A stretch of 64,000 bases of DNA from Desulfobulbus rhabdoformis (GTDB lineage Bacteria; Desulfobacterota; Desulfobulbia; Desulfobulbales; Desulfobulbaceae). The notes beneath the pieces were generated by a model, which worked only from the letters and a program-made list of their open reading frames with translations, ran no database searches and was not told the origin of the DNA. The DNA lies in assembly GCF_016919065.1 (NCBI RefSeq), contig NZ_JAFFQA010000019.1, positions 22,364 through 86,363 on the forward strand, read 5' to 3'. The position numbers and the translations under genes were made by a program. Position 1 is the first letter of the stretch, and each line of letters opens with the position of its first letter. This document shows, one piece after another, positions 1 to 8,722 of the stretch.

Positions 1-1
1 G

Positions 2-610
2 AAACTCAAACTCCCCGATGTCAACTTCGCCAACATTCGCCACTGGTATTCAGAAGGCTTGTTATCTTCTCCTTTTCTGGCTAGGACACGTAAGGATGTA
101 TTGGCAGAAGGGTTCACGCATGCAGATATGGCTCTTGGCGATTTCTACGTTGATTCTGCCAATCGTGGTGATATTTCTGTCAATGGCACCGATGGTATTT
201 TTGGCGTCATTGAAGCCAAAATGGGAAGTCGACTGAGTCCGGGGACGAAAAATGTGCCGAATTACAACCAGGCGAGTCGCAACTTGGGATGCATAGCGTT
301 CAATACGCTGAACACGAACCACAATATTTTCTTTGGTGTTGTGGCACCGGAAAAAAAAATAGAAGAACACGGTATCCGAGCAGTGGTCGAGTCCGAAGCA
401 ATGTTGATACAGATAACTCAACGCTTCGATATGTACGACAAAGACAGTGATATTTTCGCTCTCAAAGAGAGAGTCCTGGAACGAGCTCGCAACTGCAGGT
501 GTTTTGTTCTTTCGTATGAATCATGGATCGAGGCGCTCGCCGATCATCCATTGTATTCGGCTTTGGTCGAATTCAAAAAACAGTGTTACCGATTCAACAG
601 AATTGACTGA
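2..610 (+). CDS. Hypothetical protein, 5' end outside window; possible PD-(D/E)XK-type fold
   Basis: The frame is open from the first bases of the window, so only the C-terminal 202 residues are visible and the start is not seen. I do not recognise the family. One stretch, about residues 64-73, reads D-GIFGVI-E-A-K. An Asp followed six residues later by E-x-K after a hydrophobic strand is the usual core of PD-(D/E)XK nucleases, and a preceding GDISV strand fits too. The rest has no signal peptide or membrane segment. It sits at the left end of an integrase-bearing island beside repair and restriction genes, so a nuclease role is plausible. This is inference from one motif only; it could equally be an unrelated hypothetical. 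Confidence 0.6.
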   Translation, partial: KLKLPDVNFANIRHWYSEGLLSSPFLARTRKDVLAEGFTHADMALGDFYVDSANRGDISVNGTDGIFGVIEAKMGSRLSPGTKNVPNYNQASRNLGCIAFNTLNTNHNIFFGVVAPEKKIEEHGIRAVVESEAMLIQITQRFDMYDKDSDIFALKERVLERARNCRCFVLSYESWIEALADHPLYSALVEFKKQCYRFNRID

Positions 611-673
611 CAACCTCGATGACCCTGGAATGCATTTCTAAAATTTGAGTTCAAATTTCTCATTGGCGAATCC

Positions 674-1267
674 ATGAACAGCTACCTCGAAAACAGCGAG
701 TACGTCGACTGGAAACACCCTAAAGTACTGGCCAAGGCAAAAGATCTCGCCGATATGTCGTGTTCTGATAAGGCCGTAGCCCAACGCTGTTTTGAGTTTG
801 TCCGTGACACCATTCTCCACAGCTGGGACTTTCAAAAAAATCCCGTCACCTGCAAGGCCTCTGAAGTGCTCCACCACGGCACCGGCTATTGTTATGCCAA
901 GAGCCATCTTCTGGCCGCACTCCTCAGGGCAAACTCCATTCCGACTGGACTCTGTTACCAGAGACTCTCTTTAGATGGTGAAGGCCCACCATATTGCCTC
1001 CACGGCTTGAACGCTGTTTTCCTCAAGGACCACGGCTGGTATCGAATCGACGCTCGGGGTAACAAACCTGGTGTAGCGGCTGCTTTCACTCCTCCGGTCG
1101 AAAGGCTTGCTTTTAAGCTCTCATATCCAACTGAGAGAGATTTGCCCGAAATTTGGAACGAGCCACTCCCTTTAATTGTCAAAGCGCTGACCACTATGCA
1201 CTCGATTGAGGAGGTATATGCCAACCTACCTGATATCGAAGTGATGCAAACTAATAGCTTTGCATAA
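674..1267 (+). CDS. Transglutaminase-like domain protein
   Basis: The 197-residue protein has the three catalytic elements of the transglutaminase/cysteine-protease-like fold in order. Cys73 lies in GTGYCYAKSHLLAALLRA, where the Cys starts a helix; His110 is in CLHGLNAVF; Asp126 is in WYRIDARGN. No signal peptide is visible, so it is probably cytoplasmic. Small stand-alone proteins of this kind are usually peptidases or amidases, and true crosslinking activity is not implied. It starts 63 bp after the preceding gene with only a weak ribosome site. Its position in the island does not tell its substrate. Confidence 0.8.
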   Translation: MNSYLENSEYVDWKHPKVLAKAKDLADMSCSDKAVAQRCFEFVRDTILHSWDFQKNPVTCKASEVLHHGTGYCYAKSHLLAALLRANSIPTGLCYQRLSLDGEGPPYCLHGLNAVFLKDHGWYRIDARGNKPGVAAAFTPPVERLAFKLSYPTERDLPEIWNEPLPLIVKALTTMHSIEEVYANLPDIEVMQTNSFA

Positions 1268-1606
1268 GCCACTTCCTTCGATCCCTTTGGTTGATGCCGC
1301 CAATTACACAGCGGCATGACGGAAGGTGCATGCGAGCCTCCTCTGAATTATGGCACTCGCATCTACAACCAACTTATCACCTACTATATCGCAATCACTT
1401 AACAACTTGATCAAAGGGGATAAATCGACGGTTGAATGATTTACCCCTCCATGCAAAGCACTGCCCTGACCTTCTCGACTGAAGGCCTTGGTAGCCAATA
1501 ACGTAGCGTGTTTTCCTGAACGCAAAGGTTCGACTTTACTTTTCCCAAACATTAGCTGTACATTAATAGGGCACCTTATGAATTAACGCTTTAAGGATTG
1601 TCCATT
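1268..1606. other. Intergenic stretch upstream of umuDC
   Basis: This is 339 bp between the transglutaminase-like gene and umuD. No convincing gene is seen on either strand; an 82-codon minus-strand frame has no recognisable protein features. I looked for an E. coli-type SOS box (CTGT-N10-ACAG) and did not find one. Only a half-site, CTGTACAT near 1557, is present. The AT-rich last 60 bp presumably hold the umuDC promoter. Confidence 0.5.
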
Positions 1607-2035
1607 ATGAAAACCGAAATTTTGGCAAGGCCCGCTGACTGCAGCCAAATCGAGATACCACTTGCACTTTATTCGATAGCTGCCGGGTTTCCGTCACCGG
1701 CTGAAGACTATGTTGATCAGGCGCTGGATCTCAACGAACTCCTTGTCACTAATCCCCCAGCCACCTTCTTTGTTCGCGTCAACGGTGACTCCATGATCGA
1801 TGCAGGTATCCACCATGGTGACATCCTATCCGTTGATCGATCCGAGGAAGCGCACGATGGCTCCATTGTTATTGCACTCATCAACGGTGAATTGACCGTA
1901 AAAGAACTCTCGCTGTATCCGAGAGTGCGACTGATTCCTCATAACCCTGCATATTCGGTCATCGAGCTTGCTGAGAATGACGATTTCGAGATCTTTGGTC
2001 GCGTCAAAGGTTTGGTACGCGTTTTCGGAAAGTAA
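1607..2035 (+). CDS. umuD: UmuD, SOS translesion polymerase V accessory protein (LexA/S24 peptidase family)
   Basis: UmuD cleaves itself in response to RecA filaments, and the shortened UmuD' dimer joins UmuC to make polymerase V. The 142-residue product shows the Ala26-Gly27 cleavage site in SIAAGFPSPAEDY, catalytic Ser62 in GDSMI and Lys99 in LTVKEL, all expected for the S24 family. I start at ATG 1607 because AAGGA at 1593-1597 lies 9 nt upstream. An in-frame TTG at 1598 would sit on top of that ribosome site. It is followed after 2 bp by umuC, so the two are translationally coupled. Length is normal for the family (about 140 aa). Confidence 0.95.
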   Translation: MKTEILARPADCSQIEIPLALYSIAAGFPSPAEDYVDQALDLNELLVTNPPATFFVRVNGDSMIDAGIHHGDILSVDRSEEAHDGSIVIALINGELTVKELSLYPRVRLIPHNPAYSVIELAENDDFEIFGRVKGLVRVFGK

Positions 2036-2037
2036 CG

Positions 2038-3288
2038 ATGTTTGCTCTGGTAGATTGCAACAACTTCTACTCAACCTGCGAATCGGTATTCCGTCCAGAT
2101 CTTCGAGGCAAACCGATTGTTGTACTCTCGAATAATGATGGGTGTGTCGTGGCCCGGTCTGCTGAGGTCAAAGCGCTCGGTACGATCAAAATGGGCGTGC
2201 CGGTGTTTCAGGTCAAAAACGAAATTGCCAAACACCAGATTGCCGTTTTTTCATCGAACTACACTTTGTATGCGGATATGTCGCACCGGGTTATGCGCAT
2301 CCTCCGGTCTTTGAGCCCTGGCCTCGAGATCTATTCAATTGATGAAGCGTTTGTAGATGTCCGAGGTATTCAGGATTTGATTGAATTTGGCACCATGGTG
2401 CGGAGTACCATCAAACAATGGACAGGCATTACCGTCGCGGTCGGCATGGCTCCAACAAAAACGCTTGCAAAGCTGGCCAACTACGGAGCCAAAAAATTCC
2501 CTGGCACTGGTGGCGTTGTTGATCTACGTGATTTGGATCGGCAGCAAAAGCTGATGTCGATAACACCGGTTGGCGAGATATGGGGAGTGGGTCGGCGAAC
2601 GACAAAAGCCTTGAATGCGCTTGGCATCGAGACAGCATTACAGCTCAGAGATGCAGACATGCAAGATATCCGGCGACGGTTCAGTGTCGTTTTGGCTCGC
2701 ACGGTATCAGAACTCAGAGGGATGCCCTGCATTGTACTTGAGGACCAGCCATCCCCCAAGCAGCAGATAGTCACATCAAGATCCTTTGGGCAGCGGATCA
2801 CGTCGCGAGATGCGATGCGTCAGGCGATCTGTGAATTTACGGAGAGAGCTTGCGCTAAGCTGCGAAGCGGCGGGCAATATGCACGAGCTCTAACGGTTTT
2901 TATCCAAACGAACCGCTTCTTAGAGGATGTATCCCGCCGGTACTCAAACCAGGCCACCGGTAACCTGGCACATCACTGCAGTGACAATTACCAGTTCATC
3001 AAGCTGGCTCAACAGTTGTTAGAAAGGATTTGGCGTGAGGGGTGCGAATACAACAAAGGCGGCGTCATTCTCGGTGATTTTTTGAAAACCAAGCAGATGC
3101 AGTTTGGATTGTTTGAAAAACCGAAGCGGGATAATTCCAGTGTGATGGAGGCCATTGACACCATCAACTCTCGGATAGGATCGGTCCGCTTCGCTTCCTC
3201 AAGTGGATATCAACACTGGGCGATGCGTCGAGATAGCCTGTCACCTGCCTATACAACCCGTTGGAGTGATTTACCACTCGTGAAGTGA
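2038..3288 (+). CDS. umuC: UmuC, DNA polymerase V catalytic subunit (Y family)
   Basis: The 416-residue Y-family polymerase carries the palm motifs MFALVDCNNFY (metal-binding Asp6) and YSIDEAFVD (SIDE, second acidic pair), followed by the helix-hairpin-helix region GEIWGVGRRT and a little-finger domain. A sequence ending QFGLF near the C-terminus matches the beta-clamp-binding motif, which would tether it to the sliding clamp. Start ATG lies 2 bp after the umuD stop. Complete UmuDC cassettes are often carried on mobile DNA and give damage-induced mutagenesis to the host. This copy is intact by eye. Confidence 0.96.
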   Translation: MFALVDCNNFYSTCESVFRPDLRGKPIVVLSNNDGCVVARSAEVKALGTIKMGVPVFQVKNEIAKHQIAVFSSNYTLYADMSHRVMRILRSLSPGLEIYSIDEAFVDVRGIQDLIEFGTMVRSTIKQWTGITVAVGMAPTKTLAKLANYGAKKFPGTGGVVDLRDLDRQQKLMSITPVGEIWGVGRRTTKALNALGIETALQLRDADMQDIRRRFSVVLARTVSELRGMPCIVLEDQPSPKQQIVTSRSFGQRITSRDAMRQAICEFTERACAKLRSGGQYARALTVFIQTNRFLEDVSRRYSNQATGNLAHHCSDNYQFIKLAQQLLERIWREGCEYNKGGVILGDFLKTKQMQFGLFEKPKRDNSSVMEAIDTINSRIGSVRFASSSGYQHWAMRRDSLSPAYTTRWSDLPLVK

Positions 3289-3354
3289 ATGCATCGAGAA
3301 CCTGTGGTGATCACATCTACCTTATCCGGAACAGAGTTTACAGCACTCAGTGTC

Positions 3355-3966
3355 TTACTCCCCAAGATCTTCTACTTTGTACACGGCGTACCCTTCATAA
3401 TAGTAGCTCGCATCAATTCCCTTCATATAGACGTCGCTGTCATTGATTTTGTCGGTCAGAGCCCGCTGCAATAGGAACTTGATTTCAATATCCTTGACAG
3501 GGCTGCGCTCCATGGCGAGAAGATAATCATTCTTGTCGACGTGGCTCCAGTCGACTACCTTTTGCAGTTCCTTTTTCAGAATCAAATCGAGCCAGATCCG
3601 TGTACTCCGCCCGTTGCCCTCTCTAAAGGGGTGGGCGATATTCATCTCCACATATTTTTCGATGATTTCATCGAATGTCGACTGAGGCATGGTTTCAATA
3701 TTCTTCAAAGCAGCCTCCAGGTACATAACGGGAGCAAACCTGAAACTGCCCTTGGCAATATTGACGGTGCGGATTTTCCCGGCAAAGTCGTAGATCTCGT
3801 CAAACAGGAATTTGTGTATCTCCGCCAGGGCCTGAAAGGTTCCTGCCTCCAGGGTGTCCAACCTGCCGCTGGCAAAGAGGTGGTGCGCCTTTGCCTTGCT
3901 GATACGCTCTTCTACACGGGCAAGTTCAACCGCATCTGTGATACCGAGTTTGTTTTCCAGGGTCAT
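3355..3966 (-). CDS. Fic-domain AMPylating enzyme, class III (self-inhibited)
   Basis: Fic enzymes transfer AMP, or another nucleotide phosphate, from a nucleotide to a hydroxyl side chain of a target protein. The full active-site loop [12 protein letters not shown] is at residues 112-123. At the C-terminus SYYYEG (Ser187 to Gly192) matches the (S/T)xxxE(G/N) inhibitory helix. Its glutamate blocks the ATP gamma-phosphate, which places this in class III, like the Neisseria Fic protein, where the inhibitor is in the same chain. No separate antitoxin gene is therefore needed and none is seen. ATG 3966 is chosen because AAGGAG lies 6 nt upstream; an in-frame GTG at 3984 lies before that site. It is downstream of the defence operon on the same strand, but separated by 193 bp. 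Confidence 0.92.
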   Translation of the reverse strand: MTLENKLGITDAVELARVEERISKAKAHHLFASGRLDTLEAGTFQALAEIHKFLFDEIYDFAGKIRTVNIAKGSFRFAPVMYLEAALKNIETMPQSTFDEIIEKYVEMNIAHPFREGNGRSTRIWLDLILKKELQKVVDWSHVDKNDYLLAMERSPVKDIEIKFLLQRALTDKINDSDVYMKGIDASYYYEGYAVYKVEDLGE

Positions 3967-4159
3967 GGGAGGCTCCTTTGCCACACAAACATCTTTTTAA
4001 GTCAGGCTTTTAGGGGGCTTTGTATGGGTGCGGAAAAGCTATAGGGAGTGGCCGGTGAAATAATCCTAATTTATATGCAGTCACCCCTGATTTCGACATT
4101 TATTCGGTTTTCCAGGCTGAGCATCAAAAGAAAATAAACTTTTTTTATTCATAGAGTTC

Positions 4160-5017
4160 TCAATAGATTAATCTCGAAAGGCTGGAGTCATTTCGAAAAA
4201 GAATGCACCATTTGGCGACAGCAGAGAGTTCAGCTCTACTTTGAGTTTTTTCTCGAATTTGCTCGCACACGCTCCGTAATTTTTGTTGTGCAGCAGGATT
4301 GTTTCCTGTTCCGCATCGAGCCTTCGTTCTTAAATAATCTTCTACAAGTCCATCGACTTGTTGCCAAATCTTGCGGCGAGCCTCTGCCAAGGGAACATGC
4401 TCATTGAACTTGAGACGTTTCACCGTTTCAAGCACCCGCTGTTTTTCCCATTCCGTAGCTCCCGGCACCGGGACCGCTTTCCCCTCCTCGTCAAAGGCAA
4501 GCAGGCTCACATCATAATCATCAATAGGGTCCAACAGATACTTGCTTTCTGACTCCTCACACTGACACGCATAGGTTGAGCAATGCGACCCCACCTGCAA
4601 TGGAAACCAGCCGCCTTTCTTACGATTACCCACATTGCCACAGATGCGAAAATTCATGTAATCGAAGGCGAGCCACCAGTAGCCGTCGCGCTCGGTCGCA
4701 TCCAGAGCCTTTGCCACTTTCTTGGGACGAAAATGTTCGACGTCGTAATGGGAATACAGTTCGCGCACTTCGGAAAACCAGCATTTGCCACTGGATAATG
4801 CCAACAGCCATTCTTTGAGTTGCCCCCAATGCCTGCTATTGGCATTGATCAGTGCGTTACGTTCCTCTTTTTGTCTTGGCACATCAAATGCTGCAAGCTG
4901 GTCCACCAACTGTTGCGATTTGTCCATCCACGCCTGCCACTTTTCCCGCGTCCATGGAGTCCACTCAGGAATATCACTATCTGTCGGCAGTTTGTGCTCA
5001 AGATCAATCCAGATCAC
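4160..5017 (-). CDS. HNH endonuclease, PtuB-like (TIGR02646-type), last gene of the defence operon
   Basis: The 285-residue protein has the layout of the HNH proteins paired with AAA ATPases in Septu (PtuB) and some retron systems. A Lys-Cys-Trp element is at 78-80, the core DVEHFRPKK at 92-100 with the metal/base His95, then GYWWLAFDYMNF, GNRKKG and FPL at about 112-140, and LLDPIDD at 161-167. The usual CxxC zinc pairs are degenerate: the first reads CWFS and the second CGNVG. Its ATG overlaps the ATPase stop as ATGA, so the two proteins are probably made in fixed ratio and act as a complex. Expected role: DNA or RNA cleavage after the ATPase senses infection (inference from the family). 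Confidence 0.85.
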   Translation of the reverse strand: MIWIDLEHKLPTDSDIPEWTPWTREKWQAWMDKSQQLVDQLAAFDVPRQKEERNALINANSRHWGQLKEWLLALSSGKCWFSEVRELYSHYDVEHFRPKKVAKALDATERDGYWWLAFDYMNFRICGNVGNRKKGGWFPLQVGSHCSTYACQCEESESKYLLDPIDDYDVSLLAFDEEGKAVPVPGATEWEKQRVLETVKRLKFNEHVPLAEARRKIWQQVDGLVEDYLRTKARCGTGNNPAAQQKLRSVCEQIREKTQSRAELSAVAKWCILFRNDSSLSRLIY

Positions 5018-6765
5018 GGCTCGCCCTCTTCCCGTAAGATTTCATCGATAATTTGGTCGGCAATCCGGTCCTGCTCATCCCGCTCTTCCGGAGAAAGCGT
5101 GGGTTTACGGAAGCGCCGATGCTGAGCCATCTTGCGAACAAAAAGCGCATAGTCCGGGTCGCGAAAATCTGCGGTAGAAAAGTCAAGATCAGCCAATTCC
5201 GCACTCAGCCGACTCAGCTCGTTATTTTCTTCCGGCGTCCGCGCCTCCTTGACAAACAGCTCGTTGCGGCGGAAGAGGCGGCGTTCGGTTTCGATATCGA
5301 GAGTGGACGAGAGGCCGAATAAATCACTCTTGAGCAATCCGGTCACCCCCATGCCCTGGGGATGTTCATCCGGCATGTCGACGCGGATGCGATTGCCGTC
5401 GCGGCGAAGAATACGCACCTGTTCGCGTTTGAGGCTGCCGACCATCATCGGGTCGTGGGTGGTTATGAGGATTTGCGACTCACCTTGCGGGGATGCATCT
5501 TCTCGCGGTGCCAGCACTTGTTCGATATCGTCGAAATAGCGCAGCTTCCAGATTGGATTGAGATGGGTATCCGGCTCATCGAGCAGGAACAGACAGTGGT
5601 CTTCGCTGGTAATGCGCATCAGGCCGAGTACAGTGAGCATCTGCAACTCCCCCTCGGAGAGTTGGATAAAACTGACCTTGCCGCCGTACTCATCACGCTT
5701 TTTGACCGTGATCCGAACCTCTTCGATCAGATCACCGATAAAGGCACCTTCGGCGTAACGGAAAAAGCTGGATGCACCGCCGACCAACTCGCCCAGCTCC
5801 CTAAGCTTCTCCTGGCTAGGCACGAAAAGATAGAGCTGTCTCTGTTTCTCAGTGCGTCCGCGAAAATCAATCTGTTTCGGGATTTCCTGCTCGATTGGCG
5901 CCCAGGCTACCTGCCAGAGTTTATCGAGGAACTCGCTTACCACATTGCCACGCGCATACCAGAAACGCGGGTCGCCCTCATTGAGCTCGTTCTCGTCAAA
6001 CTTCTGGTTTTTCCGTTTCTCCCGTAGCCGGTGCGGCTCCTTCAACACAAAGAGCGCCGACTCCAGGGCCTCGATGTGCAGATTCTTTAACACCTTCTGA
6101 AAAACCGGATCATCGGACAACAAACAGGCCAGCAGTACCAATTGGCTGTGTTCGCCCCGGCAGTAGAACAGGCGGCGCAACCGGTCGTCACCAAACTGGC
6201 GCAGGGTCTTGTTTTCCTCGCGCTTGCGCACTTCTTCCATTGCGCGGATATCCGCATCGCTGGCGGAAAAATTTTGCAGCAGGTGCGCAGGCAATACCTC
6301 TTCGGCGGTGATTTCCTGGCGGCGGTTAAAGCGGCGCTGATGTTCTTGAAACAACGCCTCCATACGCTCATTGCGCCCGGAATAGTAGGCGAAGATGTGC
6401 GAGGGCAGTAGTTCACGGTTGCGCAGCAGATAGCCTTGGGATTCGGCCTTACCATCCACCCAGACAAAGGGGCGCTTTTGTCGGCTCACCTCCGCTTTGA
6501 GGCACACTGCGTGGCCGCGGATGGAGTAGTCCAATTCGTAGTCAAAGGGAGCTTCGCGGTCGAGATCGACATCGCGAAAGATGTTGATCAACGCCTCGAT
6601 CAGGTTCGATTTACCAGTGCCGTTCTGGCCGATGAGGGCATGGCTATGGATTGGCTTCGGTGGACTATCAGAGTCTCCATCAGCAGCGGGCAGATAGCTA
6701 TCAAAAACAATTTCGATCTCGCGCAGATTGCGGAAAGCGCTAATTCGAATACGCTGGAGCTGCAT
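5014..6765 (-). CDS. AAA/ABC-type ATPase associated with restriction system, PtuA-like
   Basis: The 583-residue P-loop ATPase is of the SMC/RecF-like ABC class. Walker A GQNGTGKSN is at 46-54, the signature LSEGELQ at 369-375, Walker B LLDEPDTHLNP at 394-404 and the H-loop TTHD at 435-438. The region between them (about 130-330) is a long, charged insertion. Such ATPases act as sensors or gates for a partner nuclease, here the HNH protein whose start overlaps the ATPase stop by 4 bp. The ATPase ATG is 1 bp after the hsdS stop, so it belongs to the type I restriction transcript. PtuA is the best-known relative; the family match is by motif and context, not by search. Confidence 0.88.
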   Translation of the reverse strand: MQLQRIRISAFRNLREIEIVFDSYLPAADGDSDSPPKPIHSHALIGQNGTGKSNLIEALINIFRDVDLDREAPFDYELDYSIRGHAVCLKAEVSRQKRPFVWVDGKAESQGYLLRNRELLPSHIFAYYSGRNERMEALFQEHQRRFNRRQEITAEEVLPAHLLQNFSASDADIRAMEEVRKREENKTLRQFGDDRLRRLFYCRGEHSQLVLLACLLSDDPVFQKVLKNLHIEALESALFVLKEPHRLREKRKNQKFDENELNEGDPRFWYARGNVVSEFLDKLWQVAWAPIEQEIPKQIDFRGRTEKQRQLYLFVPSQEKLRELGELVGGASSFFRYAEGAFIGDLIEEVRITVKKRDEYGGKVSFIQLSEGELQMLTVLGLMRITSEDHCLFLLDEPDTHLNPIWKLRYFDDIEQVLAPREDASPQGESQILITTHDPMMVGSLKREQVRILRRDGNRIRVDMPDEHPQGMGVTGLLKSDLFGLSSTLDIETERRLFRRNELFVKEARTPEENNELSRLSAELADLDFSTADFRDPDYALFVRKMAQHRRFRKPTLSPEERDEQDRIADQIIDEILREEGEP

Positions 6766-6766
6766 T

Positions 6767-8722
6767 TCAGGCGCTTGCCTTGTCGGTGAGTTTTTCTCGC
6801 ATCTCGGCCACTTCCGGCACCAGAATCCAACCGTGGCTGACCTCGGTCTTCAGTTGCGCGTAAAAAGCATCGATCTCGCCGCCGAAACGCTGGTACAGAT
6901 CCTTGGCGCTGATGGCGCCGTTGTAACGGGCAAGGATGGTGGCCAGTGGCGCTTGGGCCTTGATGCTGGGGGAATGGCCGAGCCGCAGCGGGGCAATCAG
7001 TTCGGTTAGGGGTACTTTCACGGGTTCATCCTCGTTTTGTTCGGAGGCAATTCCAGTAATGCTGGCAACAGCTGCAGTTGCCAACTGGGTCGCAATTTTC
7101 TTGCGGGTAAAGGTTTGTAACTCTAATTCGTCACATAAGTGCGTTAACCGAGCCACTGTGTCCAGTATCCGCTGCTGTACTTGTAATGGGGGAAGTGGGA
7201 TTGGCAGTTCATGTATGACCCGACGTGAAACATTCCGCATGGAATCACTTGTCCCTGTAGCTTTTGCCTTGTAGTACTCACGAGCTAGCTCGGAATTATT
7301 GACTAAATTGCCCCAAGGTTTGAGTGCATTATCCAAAAATATGAGCCGAACAATTTTATCGCTCATCAACAGTTGTTCTGGACAGACATCGGGCACAATC
7401 ACGCTACGCGCAACAAGTTCAGCTGTATTAGCGCGAGAAAGCATAAAGTCTCCAGGTTTCACTTCACATTCAAGACGGGGATCAAGTGAGAGAGGGAGAC
7501 GTTTATTCTCTTCCGGATTGAATGTGCCCCATGTCACTGCGCTTACCTTCAGCACACCCCACTCACCCGGCCGCCTTGCCTCAGAATCACATTTAGGACT
7601 CCATCCTGATTCGGAGCCAGCCAACAACTCCTCCAGCAGCACCCAACGCCATCCGTCAGGCAGTGGTATCTCCTCTTCAACTTTGACAGCTTTGGCAAAT
7701 CGTTTTCCTGATTTTTTTCGGGCAAGCTCAGACAAATAGACATCTAAGGTCCCGATATCCGAGAGTTCGCTCGCAGCATCAAGCGCGCCACGAATCGCAA
7801 GCTCAGAGATGAGTTTCCTGAGATCTGCCACATCCTCCGGTGCATGAAAGAGCTGGCTGAAGTTGTCAGTGAGGCGAGTCCAGGAGGTGTGTAGTTCGTG
7901 CGGTTTGGTGGCGGCGGCAACGGCTTGCAGGGTGGATTGACGCAGGTTGTTTTGCAAGCGGCGGCACTGCTGTTGCTGTGCTTCCAGTTTGTCGCATAAG
8001 GCCATCAACTCATCGACTTTGGCAACGATACGGGATTGCTCTTCAAGTGGTGGGAGGGGGAAAATTGCATAGATCAAATCTTCTCTTGAAAATCCAGGAA
8101 TCATACTTTTTGATTTTTCAATAAGCTGACTCACGAATCCATCAAGCCATATTTTCAAAAAACCAGAATTAAGTTTATTTGAAAAATTTCTTATTGCCAT
8201 AATTTGACGTGCAATATGAACTTCTCCTATCGTGTTAAAAACAGTTTTTCCAATTGTTCCCTTGCAAGTAATCAACAAATCATTTAAAATTGAAATCACT
8301 ATCGGCTTATCAGTCCAACGATTAATATTGATAACATTTTTTTCAATATTACTCGCACCTGTTATATAGGGAATTCCTTTTTTTGACTCGTTATATTGGC
8401 TCTTCGCCAGATCTCGTCCGGACAACAATTGCCAAACATCCCCGAACCTCGCCCATTCCCAATGAGACGGCCTTTCATTCGGGTACTCTGAATCTTTAAT
8501 TATTGGAAAAGGCTTTTCTCTTGGAATTATTTTTTGGGCAACCAGTTGAGATTTAATTTTTTTAATTGCATCAAACAAACTATCTGATTTTTCTGATGCC
8601 ACGCTTGAAGGTACAAGTTTCCCCTGAATGGAGAGCTGCAAAATGAGAGCTCGTAATTTTTGCACCCCTCCAGGTGAATTTGCAATATGCCCAAACTCGC
8701 CCAAAAATTGCTGCGCATCCAT
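6767..8722 (-). CDS. hsdS: HsdS, type I restriction-modification specificity subunit
   Basis: HsdS picks the bipartite DNA target of the HsdM/HsdR complex. The 651-residue protein has two target-recognition domains. Each is followed by a conserved helical repeat: PLPPLEEQSRIVAKVDELM in the middle and PLPPLQVQQRILDTVARL near the end. A further C-terminal segment of about 80 residues follows (LIAPLRLGHSPSIK onward), making it longer than a typical HsdS of 400-600 aa. The DNA for the first recognition domain, around 8050-8700, is clearly AT-rich (33 G+C in the 120 bases 8101-8220) against about 57% in the adjacent ATPase gene. Start ATG overlaps the hsdM stop by 1 bp (TAATG). Confidence 0.95.
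   Translation of the reverse strand: MDAQQFLGEFGHIANSPGGVQKLRALILQLSIQGKLVPSSVASEKSDSLFDAIKKIKSQLVAQKIIPREKPFPIIKDSEYPNERPSHWEWARFGDVWQLLSGRDLAKSQYNESKKGIPYITGASNIEKNVININRWTDKPIVISILNDLLITCKGTIGKTVFNTIGEVHIARQIMAIRNFSNKLNSGFLKIWLDGFVSQLIEKSKSMIPGFSREDLIYAIFPLPPLEEQSRIVAKVDELMALCDKLEAQQQQCRRLQNNLRQSTLQAVAAATKPHELHTSWTRLTDNFSQLFHAPEDVADLRKLISELAIRGALDAASELSDIGTLDVYLSELARKKSGKRFAKAVKVEEEIPLPDGWRWVLLEELLAGSESGWSPKCDSEARRPGEWGVLKVSAVTWGTFNPEENKRLPLSLDPRLECEVKPGDFMLSRANTAELVARSVIVPDVCPEQLLMSDKIVRLIFLDNALKPWGNLVNNSELAREYYKAKATGTSDSMRNVSRRVIHELPIPLPPLQVQQRILDTVARLTHLCDELELQTFTRKKIATQLATAAVASITGIASEQNEDEPVKVPLTELIAPLRLGHSPSIKAQAPLATILARYNGAISAKDLYQRFGGEIDAFYAQLKTEVSHGWILVPEVAEMREKLTDKASA

Noticed and set aside
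1304..1552. An 82-codon minus-strand frame before umuD
   Set aside because: No ribosome site, no recognisable motif, and an amino-acid make-up like random reading.
4160..6765. Retron reading of the ATPase-HNH pair
   Set aside because: Similar ATPase-HNH proteins occur with retrons, but no reverse transcriptase gene is present, so the Septu-like reading fits better.
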